Origin: Bacteroidales bacterium
GTDB taxonomy: Bacteria; Bacteroidota; Bacteroidia; Bacteroidales; UBA6680
Reading direction: 5' to 3'
NCBI GenBank assembly: GCA_025210735.1
Contig: JAOARD010000074.1
Location: 1-48,455, forward strand
Length of the DNA: 48,455 nucleotides
Shown here: piece by piece, positions 31,794 to 40,770 of the stretch
Numbering within the stretch: the stretch's first letter is position 1
How the letters are laid out: each line of letters begins with the position of its first letter
Notes under the pieces: generated by a model
What the model was told of the DNA's origin: nothing
The model's database searches: none
Seen by the model: only the letters and a program-made list of their open reading frames with translations
Position numbers and translations under genes: made by a program

Positions 31794-32381
31794 ATGAAAA
31801 TAAAGTTGAACTTATTGACTATATTAATATTTGTACTATCTCCTATATTCGGACAAGATGATGATTATTCTATTAAACCAGGATTTGGTGTAAAAAATCT
31901 GTATATAGGTATTAATATAACTGATATTCTTATCAATATTGGTGAACCTGACCATATAAGAACATACGAAGAGACAAAATTGTGGTTTGATGAGTTTGGT
32001 TATAATACAGATACTATTCCTGAACTAAAACTTGACTTTGATACAGCATATTACTACAGTTGGGGAGCATCATACACTCCTGCTCCGGTTTTTTCACTGT
32101 TTACGAAGAACGGCAAAGTTATATACATCAGATTATCTTATAAACCATATAAATGGAGCTGGTGCAAAAATTTCAGGATAAAAGATGATATGTCTGTTGG
32201 TTTTAAAACAAAACTATCAGAAAACAGAGGGATATACAGCGTTCCGGATGAAGTTATAGATACATCAAATGATAGCATAGAGTATTCTTACCATATCTTC
32301 TACAAAAAAGGTATTGGTTTTACCTATTATAAAGATAAGATAATAACTATTGATATCTTTAAACCCATAAGTAAAGATTAG
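31794..32381 (+). CDS. Exported protein of unknown function
   Basis: The 195-residue protein has a signal peptide (MKIKLNLLTILIFVLSPIFG, cleavage near GQ). The mature part opens with KPGFGVKNLYIGINITDILI and NIGEPDHIRTYEE, which resembles exported proteins that begin with a 'G-V-x-L-x-I-G-x-S-I-x-x-V-x-x-L-G-x-P' unit. The remainder is beta-rich and acidic. No family function is known to me. It is 4 bases before the DUF429 gene and probably in one operon with it. Confidence 0.6.
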   Translation: MKIKLNLLTILIFVLSPIFGQDDDYSIKPGFGVKNLYIGINITDILINIGEPDHIRTYEETKLWFDEFGYNTDTIPELKLDFDTAYYYSWGASYTPAPVFSLFTKNGKVIYIRLSYKPYKWSWCKNFRIKDDMSVGFKTKLSENRGIYSVPDEVIDTSNDSIEYSYHIFYKKGIGFTYYKDKIITIDIFKPISKD

Positions 32382-32385
32382 AGAT

Positions 32386-33117
32386 ATGTGGTTAGCGGGT
32401 GTTGATCTTGCATGGAATGGTGAGAAGAACCCATCGGCTATTGCAGTTGGTGAGTTAAATGGTAAAAAGCTTAGACTTGATAATATATATGGTGCTGTTA
32501 CAGGACTAGATAATATTTTTAACACAATAAAAGAGAACAGATATATAGAGGGTATTGCTATTGATGCATCGTTAATTATAAATAACAAAACAGGTTTCAG
32601 GGAGTGCGAAACAGAACTAAATAAGGTATACCGATCTAAATGGGCTGGATGCCACCCTACAAATCAGAGGTTATATCCCGATGCTTTTAGTGTAAAACTA
32701 TCGCAACTACTGTTGTCAGAAGGCTTTAACTATGTATTTGGTAAAAAATGGCAAATAGAGTGTTATCCTCATGCATCTATTATTGAGATTTTTGGATTAG
32801 ACAAAAGACTTCTGTACAAAAAAGGCTCAGTATCAGAAAAACGCAACGGACAAAAGATTCTTCAGGAACATATTCTTAGGTTATGCAACTCTAACATTCT
32901 AGAGCTGGTTATACCAGAACACCAAAAAGAGTTATATCTTAACCCGGATATAGTTAACACACTTAAAGGTCAGCAACTAAAATCAAAAGAGGATGCTCTG
33001 GACTCTATAATATGTCTGTATACAGCTGCTCTGTATGCATTAAAATATAGCGGGCACAGCTTTGGCAATGCCCGTAACGGGTATGTGTGGGTTCCTGATA
33101 AACAATGCGTCAGATAA
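32386..33117 (+). CDS. DUF429 domain protein (RNase H-like fold predicted)
   Basis: The 243-residue protein starts MWLAGVDLAWNGEKNPSAIA, the characteristic first strand with Asp of DUF429 proteins. It continues with EGIAIDASLIINNKTGFREC, CHPTNQRLYPDAFSVKLSQL and IECYPHASIIEIFG, and ends with KEDALDSIICLYTAALYALK, whose Asp can complete an RNase H-like acidic set. DUF429 proteins are predicted nucleases or nuclease-like proteins, and no activity is established. It lies 4 bases after the exported-protein gene and converges with the repeat-protein cluster. Confidence 0.85.
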   Translation: MWLAGVDLAWNGEKNPSAIAVGELNGKKLRLDNIYGAVTGLDNIFNTIKENRYIEGIAIDASLIINNKTGFRECETELNKVYRSKWAGCHPTNQRLYPDAFSVKLSQLLLSEGFNYVFGKKWQIECYPHASIIEIFGLDKRLLYKKGSVSEKRNGQKILQEHILRLCNSNILELVIPEHQKELYLNPDIVNTLKGQQLKSKEDALDSIICLYTAALYALKYSGHSFGNARNGYVWVPDKQCVR

Positions 33118-33165
33118 TAGAAAGATAAACTCTCTCAAACAGTTTAAATTTGCAAATTAATTACA

Positions 33166-35352
33166 CTAATACGCTACCCATGATATATTATTAATTGTCA
33201 CAGGAAAACCATTCTGATCAACAAATTCAATTGCTGCAATTGGATTGCTTACACTTATAGATGATATATCAATATAACCTCTCATTTCACTCTCCATATA
33301 AAAATCATTACTCTCCGATATTCCTTTGGCAAATATAGTAACCTGTTTATTATCATAATCAGTAATCACAGATAGTTCAAATCCAATATGACCTCTTATA
33401 CCCGATGGGAAGTACAGGAACTCAAACTTTGTATCACCTGTTCTTCTTTTAGTTTCTGTAGCATAAGTGTTAACATTAGTATAATCACTTTTTGCTCCAT
33501 ATATCATTTTAGAGAAGAGATAAGACAGATTTATTGTATGATAACTATTTGATGCTGTCTTCAACTTTATCTCTAAACTACTACTATTTCTTGTATAAGT
33601 TGTACTTCCGGCAATCTTTATAGAGTAAGGTATAGTTCCTTCATTGAAGCCTAAAACCGAAATACTCTTTGCTTTTCCGCCATTGGTATTATCTGGTTTA
33701 TTCAGTATCATAGCCGGACCTGATGTGGCATTCCAATCTGGCTGTATATTAGCCTCTGCTCCTGCCTGAATACCTGCTAACTTTATTTTGTCGGCATCAG
33801 GATATGTCTTTTTTGTTGTATTGGCATTTATCGCATTTGCCTGTGCTGTGGTTATTGTTGTTGGTTTATTCAATATTTCAGCATCACCAGAGTTGGCTGC
33901 CCAGTTTGCATTTACATTCTTATTAGCTCCGGTCTCTATTCCTTCAAGTTTTGTCTTCTCTGCATTGGTAAACCTCTCTGCAGCTTTTGTTGTGGCTATT
34001 GCCACTACATCGGGTTTATTGTTTATAAATGCATCACCATTAGTGGCATTCCAATCAGCTTGTACATTTACCTGTGCCCTCTCCTCTATTCCTGATAGTT
34101 TTGTTTTACCATCAGTTATGTTTTTCGCCTGCTCTGCTGTTATTGTTGGTGGTTTATTCAATATTTCGGCATCGCCGGAGTTGGCTGCCCAATTGGCTTT
34201 CACATTCTTATTGGCACCAGCTTCTATTCCATCTAACTTGGTCTTATAATTATCGTTAAAACTCCTCTTTAATGTATTTCTTGATATTGCTGTTGCCTGC
34301 TCAGGGCTTATGGTTACAGGTTTGTTTATTATCATGGCATCGCCACTGGTAGCATTCCAGTTTGTCTGTACATTACGCTGTGATCCCGTCTCTATTCCTG
34401 CCAATTTGTTTCTGTCTGCATCAGGATACGATACCTTATTTGTGTTGGCTATTATACTGTTTATCTGTTCCTGCGTTATTGTAAATGGTTTATTCTGTAT
34501 ATAGGAATCGCCATTTGTTGCATTCCAGTCTAACTGCACATTACGCTGTGCTCCCACCTCTACTCCTTCAAGTTTCTGACGATGATTATCAGGGTAACTG
34601 TTCTTTGAACTATTTGTTCGTATTGCATTTGCCTGCTCTTCGGTTATTGTCTGAGGTTTGTTTTTTATATATGAGTCGCCTGTAACTGCCTGCCAATCGG
34701 CCTGTACATTTTTATTGGCACCAAACTCTACCTTCGATAGTTTAAATCGTTCGGCATCAGTCATTGCTCCTTTATTGCTATTGTCCTCTATAGCCTGTGT
34801 CTGCTCTGGTGTAATTGTCACAGGTCTGTTTACAAGATTATTATAGTCTAATGCAAAGGCACTTTTATTGCTTATTGAGGTTACATCATTAAAGGTAAGC
34901 GATGCTGCAGGAGAGTTGATAAACAACGGATCTGACTCTTCTGTTTTTTTTGCATAGTCAGAGGTTTTTGAGTGCATTGAGTAAGGCACGGATAACAATT
35001 GACTTACTGCTTTAATCGTATATCTGGTTCCTCCTGAAGGGTCTATCTCTGTTTTAATATAATATGGTCCGGACGACCAATCTATTTCACTAAAGTTTTT
35101 TGCTGATACTCCGGTTCCTATCTCTATTGATACTAAACCTGCTGCATTGGTTTGAGGAACCTGTACCTCTGTATATATCTCCGACCCGGTTGGGGTTCCT
35201 TTTACTATTGATATACGTATCCCTATATTAGAGTTCACAACAAGTCTATCATCACTATCGCGCACTACTGCCTGATAACTCATTTTATCCGGTACCTGTG
35301 AGTAGAGATTCACACTTACCAAGAGTATTAATATTATGTATAATTTTTTCAT
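33166..35352 (-). CDS. Tail-fibre-like repeat surface protein, paralogue 3 of 3
   Basis: The 728-residue exported protein (signal ends NLYSQ near residue 19) has three parts. The N-terminal domain (about 20-180, with MSYQAVVRDSDDRLVVNSNI and ESDPLFINSPAASL) is a module common at the start of Bacteroidota fibre-like proteins. Seven repeats of about 45-50 residues follow (about 185-560), each with NVQxDWNATxGDxxIxNKP and then TITxEQAxAI..KLxGIExGA. The unique C-terminal domain (about 560-728) ends NNISWVAY. The repeats resemble phage tail fibre and adhesin stalks and are likely to trimerise, which is an inference. It is the last gene of the cluster. Two overlapping mini-ORFs precede it, with a 55-base gap to its ATG. 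Confidence 0.75.
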   Translation of the reverse strand: MKKLYIILILLVSVNLYSQVPDKMSYQAVVRDSDDRLVVNSNIGIRISIVKGTPTGSEIYTEVQVPQTNAAGLVSIEIGTGVSAKNFSEIDWSSGPYYIKTEIDPSGGTRYTIKAVSQLLSVPYSMHSKTSDYAKKTEESDPLFINSPAASLTFNDVTSISNKSAFALDYNNLVNRPVTITPEQTQAIEDNSNKGAMTDAERFKLSKVEFGANKNVQADWQAVTGDSYIKNKPQTITEEQANAIRTNSSKNSYPDNHRQKLEGVEVGAQRNVQLDWNATNGDSYIQNKPFTITQEQINSIIANTNKVSYPDADRNKLAGIETGSQRNVQTNWNATSGDAMIINKPVTISPEQATAISRNTLKRSFNDNYKTKLDGIEAGANKNVKANWAANSGDAEILNKPPTITAEQAKNITDGKTKLSGIEERAQVNVQADWNATNGDAFINNKPDVVAIATTKAAERFTNAEKTKLEGIETGANKNVNANWAANSGDAEILNKPTTITTAQANAINANTTKKTYPDADKIKLAGIQAGAEANIQPDWNATSGPAMILNKPDNTNGGKAKSISVLGFNEGTIPYSIKIAGSTTYTRNSSSLEIKLKTASNSYHTINLSYLFSKMIYGAKSDYTNVNTYATETKRRTGDTKFEFLYFPSGIRGHIGFELSVITDYDNKQVTIFAKGISESNDFYMESEMRGYIDISSISVSNPIAAIEFVDQNGFPVTINNISWVAY

Positions 35353-35407
35353 TGCATGTTGTAGTTTATATTCAACTATAATCGGCTATACTTATATTAA
35401 TTTGTTT

Positions 35408-35479
35408 TTATTTGTTAAAAGTATTCGCATTACAATCATTCACGCATGTTTGAATGACCATTCTCATGCTTCGTTTCAT
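35408..35479 (-). CDS. 23-aa mini-ORF, second of a tandem pair
   Basis: The frame starts ATG 35479, overlapping the TGA of the first mini-ORF (ATGA overlap), and stops with TAA at 35410-35408. It reads MKRSMRMVIQTCVNDCNANT and then FNK. MKRSM and the VIxTxxNDxNA pattern match the 15.2-kb copy, but the FHL part is lost. It ends 55 bases before the paralogue-3 start. Confidence 0.4.
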   Translation of the reverse strand: MKRSMRMVIQTCVNDCNANTFNK

Positions 35480-35571
35480 CTGTTTATAATTGTTTTTTCA
35501 TTTGCCAGATGGAACTCCGCATAATAATCATTCTCGTGTGTGTGAAAATTCTTTTTCATGCTTCGTTTCAT
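35476..35571 (-). CDS. 31-aa leader mini-ORF of the FHL family, first of a tandem pair
   Basis: The frame starts ATG 35571, 10 bases after the stop of paralogue 2, and ends TGA at 35478-35476. It reads MKRSMKKNFHTHENDYYAEF and then HLANEKTIINR, the clearest form of the family. Its TGA overlaps the next mini-ORF ATG. Substitutions versus the 15.2-kb copy keep the frame open. Confidence 0.5.
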   Translation of the reverse strand: MKRSMKKNFHTHENDYYAEFHLANEKTIINR

Positions 35572-35581
35572 ATAATATCTG

Positions 35582-37768
35582 CTAATGTAATCCCCATGAT
35601 ACATTCTTAATAGTTACAGGGGTATTTGCATTATCAATAAATTCAATAGCTACAATAGGATTACTGTTACTCATTGATTCTATTGTAACACTCCCTCTCA
35701 CCTCACTTTCCATGTAAAAACTGTCATTATATGTTACCCCTTTCGTAAACACTGTAATTCGTTTTTTATCATAATCAGTAATAAATGACAGTTCAAACCC
35801 CACATCTCCTTTTATTTCAGATGGGAAATTCAAAATTGGAAAATCTGTATCATTTGCAACTTTATACACATATGGTTCATACGTAGTTATATTATTTACA
35901 TTATTTTTATAACCATTTATCATTTTATAAAACAGATAACTTAGCGTTATGGTAAAATAACTGTTTGTTGCTGTTTTTAACCTCACATAAATTCTGGTTT
36001 TACCATTCGCATAATTCAAACTACCATTAATCATTAAATTGCGAGGTATACTACCACCCGAAAAACCTATGACAGAAACGCTCTTTGCCTTTCCTCCATT
36101 AATATTATCCGGTTTATTAAGTATCATAGCATCACCTGAGGTAGCATTCCAATCTGCTTGTACGTTCTTATTGGCACCACTCTCTATTCCGGCAAGCTTT
36201 GTTTTGTCTGCATCAGGATACGTTTTCTTTGCTGTATTGGCATCTATTGCATTTGCCTGTGCAGAGGTTATTGTTGTTGGTTTATTCAATATTTCAGCAT
36301 CGCCACTGCCAGCATTCCAATCTGACTTTACATTTACTTGTGCTCCTGCCTCTATTACATTTAGCTTTGTCTTCTCTGATTCGGTAAACCTCTCTTCTGC
36401 TTTTGTAATGGCTATTGCCGCTACATCAGGTTTATTACTTATAAAAGCATCACCTGAGGTAGCATTCCAATCGGCTTGTACATTTACCTGTGCTCCCTCC
36501 TCTATTCCGGCAAGTTTTGTTTTAGCATCGGTTATGTCTTTTGCCTGCGCAGCACTAATTGTTGTTGGTTTATTCAGTATAGCTGCATCACCAGAGTTTG
36601 CTGCCCAGTTTGCTTTTACATTCTTATTGGCTCCGGCTGATATACCATCAAGTTTTGTTTTGTAATTATCATTGAAACTCCTCTTTAAAGTATTTCTTGA
36701 TATTGCTGTTGATTGCTCAGGGGTTATGGTTACAGGTTTGTTTATTATCATAGCATCTCCTGAGGTGGCATTCCAGTTTGACTGTACATTTCTGTTTGCC
36801 CCTGTCTCTAATCCTGCCAATTTGTTTCTGTCTGCATCAGGATACGATACCTTATTTGTGTTGGCTATTATACTGTTTATCTGTTCCTGCGTTATTGTAA
36901 ATGGTTTATTCTGTATATAGGCATCGCCTGAGGTAGCATTCCAGTCTGACTGCACATTGCGTTGTGCTCCCACCTCTACTCCTTCAAGTTTCTGACGATG
37001 ATCATTAAAGTAACTGTTTTTTGAACTATTTGTTCGTATTGCATTTGCCTGCTCCTCAGTTATTGTCAGAGGTTTGTTCTTTATATACGAGTCGCCTGTA
37101 ACTGCCTGCCAGTCGGCCTGTACATTATTATTGGCTCCAAACTCTACCTTCGATAATTTAAATCGCTCAGCATCGGTCATTGCTCCTTTATTGCTATTAT
37201 CCTCTATAGCCTGTGCCTGCTCAGAGGTAATTGTCACAGGTTTGTTTACAAGGTTATTATAATCTAATGCAAAAACACTTTTATTGCTTATTGAGGTTAC
37301 ATCATCAAAGGTAAGCGATGCTGCCGGAGAGTTAACAAACAGAGGGTCGGACTCATCTGCTTTTTTTGCATAGCCTGAGGTTTTTGAATGCATTGCGTAT
37401 GGCACAGACATTACCTGACTTACAGTTTTAATTATGTATCGTGTTCCTCCAGAAGGATCAATCTCTATCTTTATGTAATATGGTCCGGACGACCAATCTA
37501 TATTGCTAAAGTTTTTTGCTGATACTCCGGTTCCTATCTCTATTGATACTAAACCTGCTGCATTGGTTTGAGGCACCTGTACCTCCGTATATATCTCAGA
37601 TCCGGTTGGGGTTCCTTTTACTATCGATATACGCATTCCTATATTAGAGTTTACAATCAATTTGCCATCACTATCGCGCACTACTGCCTGATAACTCATC
37701 TTACCGGGTACCTGTGAGTATAAATTCACACTAATCAGAAGTATTAATAATATATATACTTTCTTCAT
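35582..37768 (-). CDS. Tail-fibre-like repeat surface protein, paralogue 2 of 3
   Basis: The 728-residue protein has the same plan as its neighbours: signal peptide ending NLYSQ, N-terminal module with MSYQAVVRDSDGKLIVNSNI, seven NKP repeats (for example QSDWNATSGDAYIQNKP and KSDWNAGSGDAEILNKP) and a C-terminal domain ending KNVSWGLH. The first about 470 residues are nearly the same as in the other two, while the C-terminal domain (about 560-728) has many substitutions, suggesting that the tip varies while the stalk is homogenised. A FHL-type mini-ORF ends 4 bases before its ATG. Confidence 0.75.
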   Translation of the reverse strand: MKKVYILLILLISVNLYSQVPGKMSYQAVVRDSDGKLIVNSNIGMRISIVKGTPTGSEIYTEVQVPQTNAAGLVSIEIGTGVSAKNFSNIDWSSGPYYIKIEIDPSGGTRYIIKTVSQVMSVPYAMHSKTSGYAKKADESDPLFVNSPAASLTFDDVTSISNKSVFALDYNNLVNKPVTITSEQAQAIEDNSNKGAMTDAERFKLSKVEFGANNNVQADWQAVTGDSYIKNKPLTITEEQANAIRTNSSKNSYFNDHRQKLEGVEVGAQRNVQSDWNATSGDAYIQNKPFTITQEQINSIIANTNKVSYPDADRNKLAGLETGANRNVQSNWNATSGDAMIINKPVTITPEQSTAISRNTLKRSFNDNYKTKLDGISAGANKNVKANWAANSGDAAILNKPTTISAAQAKDITDAKTKLAGIEEGAQVNVQADWNATSGDAFISNKPDVAAIAITKAEERFTESEKTKLNVIEAGAQVNVKSDWNAGSGDAEILNKPTTITSAQANAIDANTAKKTYPDADKTKLAGIESGANKNVQADWNATSGDAMILNKPDNINGGKAKSVSVIGFSGGSIPRNLMINGSLNYANGKTRIYVRLKTATNSYFTITLSYLFYKMINGYKNNVNNITTYEPYVYKVANDTDFPILNFPSEIKGDVGFELSFITDYDKKRITVFTKGVTYNDSFYMESEVRGSVTIESMSNSNPIVAIEFIDNANTPVTIKNVSWGLH

Positions 37769-37772
37769 CTGT

Positions 37773-37847
37773 TTATTTTTTCTTTTTTATGATCAGATGG
37801 AACTTCGCATAAAGATCATCTTTGTATACTGGTAAAGCCTTTCTCAT
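37773..37847 (-). CDS. 24-aa leader mini-ORF of the FHL family
   Basis: The frame runs from ATG 37847 to TAA 37775-37773 and reads MRKALPVYKDDLYAKFHLII with a lysine tail. An in-frame LNRS lies just upstream (TTG at 37859), so the full form corresponds to MKRSM with one start-codon change. The stop is 4 bases before the paralogue-2 ATG. Confidence 0.4.
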   Translation of the reverse strand: MRKALPVYKDDLYAKFHLIIKKKK

Positions 37848-37880
37848 GCTTCGGTTCAACAAATTCTATTACTATGTTTT

Positions 37881-40058
37881 TTAATACAGTCCCCATGATA
37901 TATCGTCTATTACTATTGGGGTATTTGTCTCATCTACAAAATATACAGCAACTATTGGGTTACTTGCTCTCATTGACTGAATAGAGACAGTTCCTCTAAT
38001 TTCACTTTCCAAATAATAACTATTATTCTCTGATATCCCTTTGGTAAATAATGTAACTCTCTTACTATCATAATCCACAATTAACGAGAGATCAAATCCA
38101 ACATTTCCTTTTATGACAGATGGAAAATTTAAAATCTGAAACTTTGTATCATTTGTAACTCTGTATACCCTTGTATTATATGTATTCTTATTATCATTAC
38201 TTTTTGATCCATATATCATTTTATAGAATAGGTAAGCCAGAGTTATTGTATAATAACTACCCGACGCTGTTCTTAATTTTATATAAAAGCTATTATATAA
38301 CGAAAAATCTGTACTCCCGGTAATTTTCACATAGTTAGATACTCCTCCTGAGAGATTTATAAAAGAGACGCTCTGTGCGTTATCTCCATTAAGGTTACTT
38401 GGTTTATTAAGTATCATAGCCGGACCTGATGTGGCATTCCAGTCTGGCTGTACATTCTTATCGGCTCCACTCTCTATTCCTGCCAATTTTGTTTTGTCTG
38501 TATCAGGATATGTTTTTTTTGCGGTATTGGCATTTATTGCATTTGCCTGTGCAGAGGTTATTGTTGTTGGTTTATTCAGTATAACAGCATCGCCACTGGC
38601 TGCATTCCAATCTGACTTTACATTTACTTGTGCTCCCTCCTCTATTCCGTTTAGCTTTGTCTTCTCTATATCAGTATACCTCTCAGCAGCTTTTGTTGTG
38701 GCTATTGCAGCTACATCGGGTTTATTATTTATAAATGCATCACCACTAGTGGCATTCCAATCAGCCTGTACATTTACCTGTGCCCCATCCTCTATTAAGT
38801 TTAGCTTTGTTTTAGCATCGGTTATGTTTTTTGCCTGTTCAGCTGTTATTGTTACAGGTTTATTTAGTATCACGGCATCACCTGAGTTGGCTGCCCAGTT
38901 TGCATTTACATTTTTATTGGCTCCGGCCGATATACCATCTAGTTTTGTTTTGTAATTATCATTAAAACTCCTCTTTAATGTATTTCTTGATATTGCCGTT
39001 GTCTGTTCTGGCGTTATGGTAACTGGTTTGTTTATTATCATGGCATCGCCACTGGTAGCATTCCAGTTTGACTGTACATTTACCTGTGCTCCCGTTTCTA
39101 TCCTTGCCAATTTGTTTCTGTCTGCATCTGGGTACGACACCTTATTTGTATTGGCTATTATGCTGTTTATCTGCTCCTGAGTTATTGTAAATGGTTTATT
39201 CTGTATATAGGCATCGCCTCCGGAAGCGTTCCAATCTGATTGTACGTTGCGTTGTGCTCCTACCTCTACTCCTTCAAGTTTCTGACGATGATTATCAGGG
39301 TAACTGTTCTTTGAACTATTTGTTCGTATTGCATTTGCCTGAGTCTCTGTAATTATCAAAGGTTTATTCTTTATATATGAATCACCTGTAACTGCTTCCC
39401 AATCTGCCTGTACATTCTTATTGGCACCAAACTCTACCTTCGATAATTTAAATCGTTCGGCATCGGTCATTGCTCCTTTATTACTGTTATCCTTAATAGC
39501 CTGTATCTGCTCCGGGGTAATTGTTACAGGTCTGTTTACAAGATTATTATAGTCTAACGCAAAGGCACTTTTATTGCTTATTGAGGTTACATCATTAAAT
39601 GTGAGCGATGCAGCCGGAGAGTTAACAAACAAAGGGTCGGACTCTTCTGTTTTTTTTGCATAGTCGGAGGTTTTTGAATGCATTGAGTATGGTACAGACA
39701 TTAACTGACTTACAGCTTTTATTGTATATCTGGTTCCTCCTGAAGGATCTATCTCTGTTTTAATATAATATGGTCCTAATGACCAATCTATTTCACTAAA
39801 ACTTTTTGATGACACTCCGGTTCCTATCTCTATTGATACTAAGCCCGATGCATTGGTTTGAGGCACCTGTACCTCTGAATATATCTCAGATCCGGTTGGC
39901 GTTCCTTTTACTACTGATATGCGCATTCCTATATTAGAGTTCACAACCAAATTGTTATCTCTATCACGCACTACCGCCTGATAACTCATCTTATCAGGCA
40001 CCTGTGAGTAAAGGTTCAGGCTTGTTAACAGTATTAATATTATATATAATTTCTTCAT
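37881..40058 (-). CDS. Tail-fibre-like repeat surface protein, paralogue 1 of 3
   Basis: The 725-residue protein begins MKKLYIILILLTSLNLYSQV, has the MSYQAVVRDRDNNLVVNSNI module, seven repeats (first QADWEAVTGDSYIKNKP, last QPDWNATSGPAMILNKP) and a C-terminal domain containing YYTITLAYLFYKMIYGSKSN and ending DDISWGLY. It is the first of three tandem paralogues downstream of a T9SS-sorted protein on the same strand. The C-terminus is not a T9SS sorting domain, so export beyond the inner membrane would need another route. An eroded mini-ORF fills the 40059-40148 gap. Confidence 0.75.
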   Translation of the reverse strand: MKKLYIILILLTSLNLYSQVPDKMSYQAVVRDRDNNLVVNSNIGMRISVVKGTPTGSEIYSEVQVPQTNASGLVSIEIGTGVSSKSFSEIDWSLGPYYIKTEIDPSGGTRYTIKAVSQLMSVPYSMHSKTSDYAKKTEESDPLFVNSPAASLTFNDVTSISNKSAFALDYNNLVNRPVTITPEQIQAIKDNSNKGAMTDAERFKLSKVEFGANKNVQADWEAVTGDSYIKNKPLIITETQANAIRTNSSKNSYPDNHRQKLEGVEVGAQRNVQSDWNASGGDAYIQNKPFTITQEQINSIIANTNKVSYPDADRNKLARIETGAQVNVQSNWNATSGDAMIINKPVTITPEQTTAISRNTLKRSFNDNYKTKLDGISAGANKNVNANWAANSGDAVILNKPVTITAEQAKNITDAKTKLNLIEDGAQVNVQADWNATSGDAFINNKPDVAAIATTKAAERYTDIEKTKLNGIEEGAQVNVKSDWNAASGDAVILNKPTTITSAQANAINANTAKKTYPDTDKTKLAGIESGADKNVQPDWNATSGPAMILNKPSNLNGDNAQSVSFINLSGGVSNYVKITGSTDFSLYNSFYIKLRTASGSYYTITLAYLFYKMIYGSKSNDNKNTYNTRVYRVTNDTKFQILNFPSVIKGNVGFDLSLIVDYDSKRVTLFTKGISENNSYYLESEIRGTVSIQSMRASNPIVAVYFVDETNTPIVIDDISWGLY

Positions 40059-40148
40059 CTGTCTAAATTTATTTTTAAAGCTCTTATGGAACTCTCTTTA
40101 ATATCTTCTTTGTGTACTAATAAAGCCTTTGCTCATGATCATTTTCAT
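40059..40148 (-). repeat. Eroded FHL mini-ORF before paralogue 1
   Basis: The minus strand opens with MKMIMSKGFISTQRRY and a TAA at 40100-40098, then continues REFHKSFKNKF into the paralogue-1 ATG in the same frame. DNA alignment with the 37.8-kb copy (AAAGGCTTTA, GTTCCAT) shows one inserted and one lost base, which cancel out over the element. It keeps position and FH core but not a continuous frame. Confidence 0.4.
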
Positions 40149-40191
40149 TGCATATTGTAGTTTATGTTCAACAAGACATTTTGGGATTAAC

Positions 40192-40692
40192 TTATCTCTC
40201 TTTTACAACTGTAATTGTCTGATGGTATCTTTTATCTGATTCTGGTCTTTTATAGTTAGCTCTTATAACATACATTCCGGCAGGTAACCAAGATATTGGT
40301 AACAGAGTTTCTCTATCTCTTATTTTTCTATTATAATATACTCTTCCCCACATATCGGTAAGTTTGCAATAGATATCTTCTGCCTCCTCATCCTCTATTT
40401 TTACATAAACATTATCTGGTGCCGGATTGGGGTAAGCTGACATTACTGTAGGTAATTCAGGTAATTTGGTCTTTACCGCAAGTAATGGCTGAATAACTCC
40501 TGCAATAATAACTCTATCTGCTCCGTCTTCTAGTGTTGTGTATGCAACCTGCCCAACAGAAAAATATACTGATCCTGATTCTGTTTCTCCAAATCCTCCT
40601 CCTCCATCAATAGTTGATTGAGCATTCACTGTAGATATTATAAATAGTAGCGCTGAGAAGATTATAAACGTTCTGTATTTCATAATATTCAT
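40192..40692 (-). CDS. T9SS type A sorting-domain-containing secreted protein
   Basis: The 166-residue protein has a signal peptide (MKYRTFIIFSALLFIISTVN, ending AQS) and a short mature head with GGGFGETESGSVYFSVGQVA, a unit common in small T9SS cargo. It ends with a type A sorting domain: VMSAYPNPAPDNVYVKIEDE, then LTDMWGRVYYN and WLPAGMYVIRAN. It should be carried across the outer membrane by the type IX system and attached to the surface or released. It lies first in the cluster before the three fibre-like paralogues and may anchor or nucleate them, which is an inference from gene order. Confidence 0.82.
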   Translation of the reverse strand: MNIMKYRTFIIFSALLFIISTVNAQSTIDGGGGFGETESGSVYFSVGQVAYTTLEDGADRVIIAGVIQPLLAVKTKLPELPTVMSAYPNPAPDNVYVKIEDEEAEDIYCKLTDMWGRVYYNRKIRDRETLLPISWLPAGMYVIRANYKRPESDKRYHQTITVVKER

Positions 40693-40770
40693 AGAGTTAG
40701 TTTATCACTATTAATTAAGTTACAAACTATTTCACAACGTGTCAAATAAACAATATGCAGAGTTAATTTT

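Noticed and set aside
33788..39000. Long plus-strand frames opposite the fibre paralogues (for example 33788-34249, 36039-36665, 38431-38955)
   Set aside because: They are repetitive hydrophobic translations of the reverse strand of the NKP repeats, recur at the same place in all three paralogues, and lack start context or known motifs.
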